A DNA stretch of 64,000 bases from contig JAYKKI010000005.1 of the NCBI GenBank assembly GCA_039881145.1, positions 27,049,001 through 27,113,000 of the forward strand, read 5' to 3'. The DNA is from Druceiella hillmani (Eukaryota; Arthropoda; Insecta; Lepidoptera; Hepialidae). Shown piece after piece: positions 56,995 through 64,000 of this stretch (positions within the stretch are counted from its first letter, which is position 1; each line of letters begins with the position of its first letter). A program made the translations under genes and the position numbers. The notes below the pieces were generated by a model. That model was given only the letters and a program-made list of their open reading frames with translations. It was not told where the DNA came from and ran no database searches.

Positions 56995-59880
56995 GTCTCT
57001 CATCCTCAGAACTGAATCCGTTTCGTGCTTTCAAAAACTCACAATTGAGATATTTAGGCATTCGTAAAAAATAAACGTATTAGTGAATAACGCCAATGTG
57101 ATCTAAACTTATTGAAATGTTTGATAAACTTCTTTGATCAATCATTTTGAGCTTTGTGTCGAATCTCTGTGTAGGAACACTAGCGTGAATAGCAGTGTAC
57201 GGGTATGTTTTAACGAACTAAGAAAGTCTTCTAACTTCGTACACAGACTTTAACTCGGCTAAACCAATTTAATTGATAAATCAAATGCAATATCCATTTG
57301 CGTGCAATGTTGATGTTGCTTATTTTTGTATAATGGAATACACCCAATATTATTAAGCATAATATTTATTGGATAAAGTATGTGTTAATAAAAGAAATTA
57401 GAAACCCAGCTCATAGGTATAAAAGTTTTGATAAAGCGGTTATATGTAAATATGTAATGATTTTTAAATGCTACTGCGTGGCATAATTTTACAAAATTTA
57501 CATTTTACACCTAATTGCAAAATATAATTTTACTGTGTCATGTTTATATTTATTCTCACAAATGTGAGCTGGTGCAACAGGCTTATAAATGATACTGATT
57601 GTAGGATTATAGGATAAGAATCAATAAAAAATTTGATTTTATCAATGTAACAAGTGTATATGACAATTCTCATTTGTATGAGTATATTCAATATCCTTAT
57701 ATCGGCAAAAAACAAAAGATCAATCGTTTTAGATTTTAGAAAACCGATGACATGCAAAAGTTGACTTATGTATAATTTTCTTTGAGTCAAAAGTTGTAAT
57801 GCTGCAAAATTTTGACTAACAAAAGGGTTAAAACTAAAAACTTTTAAAACGATTATTCCTGCTCAAGTACTTCTTTGAGTGTTTCTTATCGAGAAACAAA
57901 GAACCCTACTTTAACATTTTACCCTATGTACTATTATTTTTGACTTTTTTATACTGTGGTATGAAAGTATTTATTTTTTATTCATAGTGTCTCCTTATAA
58001 AACTCCGTACTTTTCTATCACTGAGAACTATCATTATATATAATTCCATTTATTCCACTATAGCATATTTCTTACATTTGTTGTGTCATATTTTGTAAAT
58101 CTTTCCTTGAATGACATTTTTAATCTGGTACTTATTTCTGTGAATTCATAGCCAAAATCATAAATTTTTTTATGTACAATATGTGACGAATGCCATGGGT
58201 ATATGATTTTCAGTAATAATAAAATTTTGTACACATTTTTGTAAATGGTTTAACACAGGTTTATAACTTGCAATGTATTTGGGTTAGGTTATCTATCACC
58301 TAATTAAATTTTTCTTTACTATCCGTAATAATGAATTATTACAAGTAGGGATCACGAAGAGGTTGGAAATGCAAGTTATTACAAGGGATGTCATTACCAG
58401 TGTTTGTAAACTCTTTCTTTACACCATTTTTCAAATCAACAAATTTCAGGTTATCTACTTTGTGTGGGGTTTTTTTTAATTGAACTGGATGACCATTAAT
58501 GGTCATAAATTGATTTTAGAATAGATTTTATGGGAATTATTAAACAGTATTGCTAAATGCCATTTGTCTAGTAATGATTTTAAATTATAAATTTATTATT
58601 AAGCATTTTATTAAAAGTGATTATTTATACGTTTGTAACATGTGAACCACGTTATTAATTAAGGCAAATTCTTTTAATTCGGCTGTTATGAATGGCGGAT
58701 AATATTATACCAACATTCCGCTATATGTATAAAATATAATTTGTAACAATTATGTCGTGAGACATACGATTATCAAAGACTTTGGTCGTTGGTCATTCCT
58801 AATGCTATATATTTCAAATTCAAAAATAAATTTTTGAAGATTTAAATCGCTCCAGTGTAATTTGGACAAATCAATTAATTTGGTCGTCTAAAAGGGTTTA
58901 AATTTCCATTACCTGTTTCACAATTGTCAAATCGATATGGTGTATTTATAAGTTACGGGTTCACTTTGTGTGAAATCACTTGCCCTCTCTTCAATTTCTG
59001 ACAAAGATAATTGGCTAAGGAACTAGTTAATCATATGAATAATTGATGAGAATTTGGTTAGTTTTTGTATCTTTTTCCATTACCAGAATTTGTAATGTTT
59101 GGACAGGTTTTGAAAACAGAATTAAGTGTTTAAATTAATCTTGGAAAAGTTGCACATTTAAATAATATAAAAAAAATAAGTTATTGAATATGAATATTAT
59201 AATTTTTAACTACATCACTTTCTTAAAGGAATTTAATTTTTTTCATTTTATAATCTATTTATGTGCATTTCACTAGCCTTATTAACCTTGTTCACATATT
59301 AAAGTTAAGAATTGTTTTGTGATAAATACCAGTAATCTAGGCTTTAATTGTAGAATTGAATTGCAGTTGTTAATGGGCAATTCTATTCGGGAGCACTATT
59401 TGTATTTGTCGTCAACATTCTTTAAATATTGTAATATTAAATATTTTTGTAATTCCTATACTTTTTATTTTGGTTTTTGTGTATGTGGTTTTATTTCGTT
59501 GATATTTGCATTGTGGGTAATTCAAAAAATTTGCATTTGTATGCGATATATTTCCACTAGATTAGTAAAACTGCGTAATAACTGTGACTAGTTTAAGTTT
59601 TGGTGAATCATTTTAGCTGAACTAAAATGAATCTATTTTTTAATTTAATGAAATCGGTATTGTGTATATTTTCATAACACAATATACATTACAAACTGAG
59701 TTGTTCTTGGGCTAAATTATGTCAAAATAATATTATTACGTACACAAAAACTGAAAATTACAAGTAAATTTAGGATTCATAAAATATTAATCAAATGTAA
59801 GCGCGTATATGTGTCTTTTGTATACGACAGTATTTTGAGCTATTTTTTTGAAGAATAAAGTATTGTGATTAAAAATGTGA
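56995..59880 (+). other. Probable 3' UTR of the SLC17 gene and downstream sequence
   Basis: No coding signal follows the stop. AATAAA hexamers lie at 57070-57075, 57387-57392, 58218-58223 and 59854-59859. The last is followed within 30 bases by a T/GT-rich stretch, the usual downstream element, so a long UTR of about 2.9 kb is possible; an end near 57.4 kb is also plausible. The stretch is unusually free of recognisable repeats. Small open frames here (for example 57530-57790 minus and 59319-59591 plus) look like AT-rich noise. The actual cleavage site cannot be settled by eye. Confidence 0.5.
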
Positions 59881-60369
59881 AATCATGGTTTTATTTTATT
59901 AGTTAGCCTGTGTTGATGTATAAGAAAGTAAGAGTTTGAAATATAAGACCAACAAGTCTTCTAAAATTTAAGTACATGGTTTTTCATTTCTTATTGAAGT
60001 CCTCATGAATGAACACCCATTTGTTTTGTAGGTTTTTTCTCGTAACTCGTTTTTTAAACATCAGGATGCACTATACACATGTCATGCACTATAAAGAACT
60101 CCACTCGGCATAAGAGCTCCAAAAATTTGTCTGTTATAATATTTAAAAAAATTTGGTCTAGTAAATTATTCATTATGTATTCATGTGTTAGAGTCCTGAC
60201 AAGCGCCACCGTGCTTGTGTCTGTACTAACTAAATTTGCCACGAGCGCGATGGCGCTCGCGAAATCAGTTGCTGTTTAAAATGCGGTAGGGGAGGTCGCT
60301 CGCACGCATCGCTAATTTTCTATCTTTCTACGTGTTACGTAAAGTTCAAATTATAATATTATTAGTAAT

Positions 60370-60850
60370 TACAATATAAAAAGGATCCAGGAAAAGAAAA
60401 TTTTTAACCCATTATGTCAGAATATAAAAATAATTCGAGCGAAAATGATCGTTTTTCAAGTTGTCAAAAAAGTGATAGTGGAAGTGACATTGTGGTGCGC
60501 TCACAATTTGGCGTAATGCAAATTTTGAGTGATAGTGATAATAGTGACGATAACAATTATTTTGCTGATACGGAGGATGTACCAGACTGCGAAAATGACG
60601 ATGTGACCTTGATTTCAGTTTTTGTTATAATTTTTGTTCACAATAGATATTTCCATAATTTTCTTTGTCTTTTATTACTATATATTTTATTATCCTTGCA
60701 CAAGTTTTTATTAAGAAAACACCGAAAAAATTATTAAAATTGGATAATTTTTGAAAGAGATACAGTTTTTTTTCGAGACAAGGTTAAATGACATCAAAAA
60801 CAAAAGATTTTTTTGGCATTTTTAAAAAACCATGGCACTAAAACGGTTAA
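60370..60850 (+). mobile_element. Internally deleted piggyBac-like element, copy 1
   Basis: A TATA box (TATAAAAAGG, about 60376-60385) precedes the start codon at 60414. The right terminus is CATGGCACTAAAACGG, ending at 60846 and immediately followed by TTAA (60847-60850), the piggyBac target site. The left terminus was not located and may lie around 60.05-60.28 kb, a GC-richer stretch with a CGAGCGC/GCGCTCG inverted repeat at 60242-60259. The element has lost the catalytic middle of the transposase and should be non-autonomous. Confidence 0.65.
60414..60737 (+). pseudogene. Remnant of piggyBac-like transposase (acidic N-terminus)
   Basis: A 107-codon frame beginning MSEYKNNSSENDRFSS with a strongly acidic Ser/Asp-rich stretch (SDSGSD, ILSDSDNSDD, DTEDVPDCENDD). 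Such N-terminal regions are common in piggyBac-family transposases. After about residue 63 it turns into a hydrophobic tail (VFVIIFVHNRYFHNF) unlike the family's DDE core, so the catalytic domain is deleted. The second copy at the window edge shows the same fusion, so the deletion predates the copying. Confidence 0.55.
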
Positions 60851-61618
60851 AATTGAAGTAACCTGTAGTTTGTTTTATATTAATTTGTTAATTATACTCC
60901 ATTCCATTTTAAAAGAGAATCTTTGTAAACAAACAAATTTGACAGTTAAAATATGGTTGGCGTAAATATATAGTCCATCAGCTGATGACCATTTATAAAA
61001 CTCATTGTATTGCACCTGCAACATTATTAAATTATATAATATAATCAAAATATCAATTTAATAAACTGTCAACATAAACAATATTATAAATACCAGTGTT
61101 ACACCATTATTTTACTAAAACGAACTGTGAAATTTAGAGGGTATAAATGGACAAAGCACCATTTTTATTAGGCAAGTTCGGAAATTTCAAATGTTTTGTG
61201 AATATACTTCAACGCTGAAAATGTCTATATTGAGATAGCTACAATGAGTCGCTTACACTGCTATATTTCTAGATTTCGTTGCATTATATACTAATATACA
61301 TATATTTGGCGTAAAGATAGGCAAACATTATGAAATATAATATTTTCTTTTCAAATAAGTGTTGGCACTATACGTACTTTAGGGTTGTGTTTTTTATAAC
61401 TGAGCTTTTTTACTCTTATTTCTATGTTTATTTTCATTTGATGTTAGACATATTTATTTAAAAAAATGTAAGAAAAAACTTTAGTGTTAATATTTCGCAT
61501 TATACATACTTCACACTATATGTAATGATCAATTATTGATTTGTACTTAAATACCTATGTACGAAGGTTATTTTAGAAAAATGTACGCTATTTTCTTAAC
61601 CATTTTCTTTATTTTAAG

Positions 61619-61870
61619 CACAATTAAATGAAACTACATTATGTAATATTATTTCTACTTTCCATAAGTTCTTTACCACGACCTAGGTTTCGTTGTATTA
61701 TAACATAAATAGCAAAAATCTTTGCTAATAGCCCACCTGAAGATGTTGTAATACAACGAAATCTAGATCGCGGTAAATAACTTAAGGAAAGTAGAAATAA
61801 TACTACATCACCTAGTTTCATTTAATTGTGAATAATGAATTCCTACAAAATTAAAGCCAAATATATTCAA
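61619..61870. mobile_element. Foldback element, copy E
   Basis: Left arm ACAATTAAATGAAACTACAT to the tip, with an internal deletion (the CATCTTCAGGTGGGCT part is missing); right arm TCTTTGCTAATAGCCCACCT out to the terminus CCAAATATATTCAA at 61870. The minus-strand frame 61639-61821 (MKLGDVV) is a by-product. Confidence 0.9.
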
Positions 61871-62214
61871 TATTTATTTTAAGCAATATCTAATTATAGT
61901 GCTTTCATGTAGTTCCCTGCTTCTTGATGATTTCCAATGACTTGAAGGATCTGTTACGTAAATCGCATAGACGTTTTTGTTTAGTTGTTTCATTCACTAC
62001 ATAACTTTCACAGAAAGGTTTTTATGGTACAGAATTGCTTCCAGAATGTAGGTTCCTTTAATTTTGAGAGAAAATTGTAGTTCCATGGATTCATATCTTT
62101 ACTGTATCCTACCTGATGAAAGACTTCAACTCATTTTAATATTTAAAAAAATTTTCACAATATTATCACGTGCAAAATGAATAGGCTACTTTTGGAAAAG
62201 TACGATGATGCGCG

Positions 62215-62342
62215 CAAAAATATTGTGAAAATATTATGAAATTTTTTTTCCCTTGGCTCTAACAAAACATCTCATGATAATATTGTGAAAAATTCATGAA
62301 AATTTGTTTTCTCCTTCGCTCCGACAAAATATCTGATTAACA
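62215..62342. repeat. ~62-bp tandem duplication
   Basis: ATATTGTGAAAATATTATGA and ATATTGTGAAAAATTCATGA are each followed by a T-rich stretch and CTTGGCTCTAACAAAACATC / CTTCGCTCCGACAAAATATC. Confidence 0.8.
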
Positions 62343-62417
62343 ATTATTATACCCGAAGGAATTGTTTGCAGTTCTTTTGGGTACCATTTATGCACCGTTT
62401 TTGGGTACCGTTTGTTC

Positions 62418-62492
62418 TTTTGGGTAACACAGTGGCTAAGACTCTAGCACCTGTCTAAAAGGCTAAAGGTTCAATTCCTGGCCGGGTATTTC
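62418..62492 (+). mobile_element. tRNA-derived SINE head or degraded tRNA-like sequence
   Basis: An A-box-like TAACACAGTGGCTAAG is followed about 30 bases later by GGTTCAATTCC, an exact match to the pol III B-box GGTTCRANTCC. The acceptor and anticodon stems do not close well, so a functional tRNA is unlikely; an AT-rich tail follows. It differs from the SINE-like pair near 47 kb. Confidence 0.5.
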
Positions 62493-62537
62493 AATATAAA
62501 TAAATGATTATATAATTGTTAGTGATTTTTTTAAACG

Positions 62538-62729
62538 TTGAGTTTGGCTGTGACGCTAAGACAAACAGAAGTCGGCAACCGATCACATTTAGTCTCACAA
62601 AATCGCACTCGCGGGGAGAATTTATTTTATAAGAGGAATTGTACGCGCTACGCGATTACACGAACACCGAGAGGTAGTTGGGAGCCGAAAAGCGGCCATG
62701 ATGATATTTATACATATTCTTGGCACTAA
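62538..62729 (+). other. Unassigned small open frame in GC-richer patch
   Basis: A 63-codon frame (MSLAVTLRQTEVGNRSHLVS, then a basic stretch with GSWEPKSGHDD) in a patch richer in G and C than its flanks. It matches nothing I recognise, has no evident promoter or poly(A) signal, and may be part of the neighbouring SINE-like insertion. Confidence 0.2.
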
Positions 62730-63597
62730 ATTTAAAACATTTTAAATGGTTTTACAAAAAGTGCTAGTGGGAAATAATATAATCATTGAAGCGTTATTTT
62801 GAATACTATTTGTATAACCTGAATCGTTTAGACATTAGAAAGAGAAGAAATGCAGAAATGCATTTTAATGGTCGGTACACCTTGAGACTTAATAATATAA
62901 TCTTAACACGGATCATGCTTATATAGATATATTGATTATGCTTATTACACATCGATTTACGCTTATGAATTTTGTGGGATAATTAATGAATTCTGTGGGC
63001 AAAAACAATTAAAAATTAATGTTATTTTTTTCCACAATTGTTAGCGGATGACTGTAATTGATTAAGTGGTGATGATGTGAAGCAAAATGTAACCCGAATG
63101 TTGAAATGAGACTGCCAAAAGAAAACATAAAATACAAACAAAAATTGCATAAACACAAAATATAAATGTAAATTGCATTATAAGAATTTTTCTCTGCACA
63201 TTATGCTATTAACATTTTCAAGATGCATTCAGTAGTTTGAGATTAGCATGAACAGACGGACCGAGTAAAGCAATCCAATATGCACTAAAGCAAGTGAAGA
63301 TTTGGATATAATTTGCATTTCAGAGTAATAAAGTCTCGATAAGACAAAAATATTTGACAACCAGAATTTTTGTAGAACTTATCCAAAATATAACTGTGGT
63401 AAAATATAAGCAAGTATTTGAAATCCAAGAGTACACCCAAGAAGTAGGTATTGGAGCACAATTAATGAGTAACAGTATTAGAAACTACTCCGTGAGAAAG
63501 GTGATATATTTAAATATGATGATTTTGCTTACAACACTTGGACTCCTTCAGACCACACTGCATTAGTAATGAGTATGTTGGTGGACGGGTACTGCCT

Positions 63598-64000
63598 TTA
63601 ACCGTTTTAGTGCCATTGTTTTTTACTTATATATACTTAAAAATGCCAAAGAAATCTTTTGTTTTTGATGTAATTTACTATTGTCTCGAAAAAAAATTGT
63701 ACCTCTTCCAAAAATTATCCAATTTTAATAATTTTTTCGGTGTTTTCTTAATAAAAACTTGTATAACGATAATAAAATACAAAGAAAATTATGGAAATAT
63801 ATATCGTGAACAAAAATTATAACAAAAACTGAAATTAAGGTCACATTGTCATTTTTGCAGTCCGGTACATTCTCCGTATCAGCAAAATAATTGTGATCGT
63901 CACTATTATCACTATCACTCAAAATTTGCATTACGCCAAATTGTGAACGCACTATAATGTCACTCCCACTATCACTTTCTTCACAACTTGAAAAACAATC
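63598..64000 (-). mobile_element. Internally deleted piggyBac-like element, copy 2, cut by window end
   Basis: TTAA at 63598-63601 is followed by CCGTTTTAGTGCCATTG, the same terminus as copy 1 in opposite orientation. On the minus strand the sequence then follows copy 1 base for base with scattered changes. The transposase-like frame 63725-63952 (ILSDSDNSDDHNYFADTENV, then the same hydrophobic tail) stays open upstream to the window edge, with the same Ser/Asp-rich words. Confidence 0.7.
63725..64000 (-). pseudogene. Partial piggyBac-like transposase remnant, copy 2
   Basis: Minus-strand frame ending at 63725, with no stop as far as base 64000. It aligns with the frame in copy 1, with substitutions such as DDHN for DDNN and CKNDNV for CENDDV, and a slightly shorter hydrophobic stretch. 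It lacks the DDE catalytic domain. The true start codon would lie just beyond the window. Confidence 0.5.

Noticed and set aside
56781..57074. Alternative plus-strand frame across the last exon
   Set aside because: Shadow of the true frame; it lacks the SLC17 motifs QWQIVF and FGTGE.
60054..60279. Two opposite small open frames just before the piggyBac-like remnant
   Set aside because: Neither resembles a known protein; both overlap a small GC-rich inverted repeat and may be part of the transposon's left flank.
62418..62492. Functional tRNA gene
   Set aside because: The B-box is perfect, but acceptor and anticodon stems do not pair well; a SINE head is more likely.

Overview
This is a piece of animal nuclear DNA, most likely from an insect. 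It is AT-rich and intron-rich, with GT..AG splice sites, diffuse repeats, several families of small DNA transposons and no bacterial gene layout. An insect is inferred from the closeness of the one real gene to insect putative inorganic phosphate cotransporters (SLC17/sialin-like major facilitator family) and from the mobile elements (hAT and piggyBac-like elements, tRNA-type SINEs, an RTE-like tail). A lepidopteran or other insect with a fairly large genome would fit, but the order cannot be fixed from this window.

The only convincing cellular gene is on the plus strand. Seven exons were pieced together by hand at 13300-13386, 13712-13842, 29679-29828, 51896-52028, 54310-54465, 55335-55420 and 56794-56994. 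They join in frame with intact splice sites into about 313 residues that end at a stop codon at 56992-56994. They cover roughly the C-terminal two thirds of an SLC17 transporter, from about transmembrane helix 5 to the C-terminal tail. The N-terminal exons were not found and should lie left of the window, so bases 1-13299 are probably intron. Two introns are very long (15.8 kb and 22.1 kb). A 3' UTR probably follows, perhaps reaching a poly(A) signal at 59854.

Most of the rest is repeats. From left to right: a degenerate ~145-bp tandem array (541-1130); a 54-bp minisatellite with higher-order structure (1487-2949); a MITE with long inverted ends (8119-8471); a hAT-type MITE with a perfect 8-bp target duplication (14893-15299); minisatellites of 36, ~120, 28, 135, 43 and 20 bp; an RTE-like fragment (21405-21835); five copies of a long-inverted-repeat foldback element (near 10.2, 31.7, 42.0, 46.0 and 61.7 kb); an inverted pair of SINE-like elements (46706-48478); and two oppositely facing, internally deleted piggyBac-like elements with TTAA junctions (60.4-60.85 kb and 63.6 kb to the window end).

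A few locally GC-richer islands inside the AT-rich introns carry recognisable binding-site words (DRE, CRE, X-box, E-box, homeodomain/GATA) and are candidate regulatory DNA. Several near-perfect hairpins occur, the best being a 71-base miRNA-like hairpin in the intron between the fourth and fifth exons. No CRISPR array, operon, rRNA or convincing intact tRNA was seen, and no new multi-gene system is supported here.
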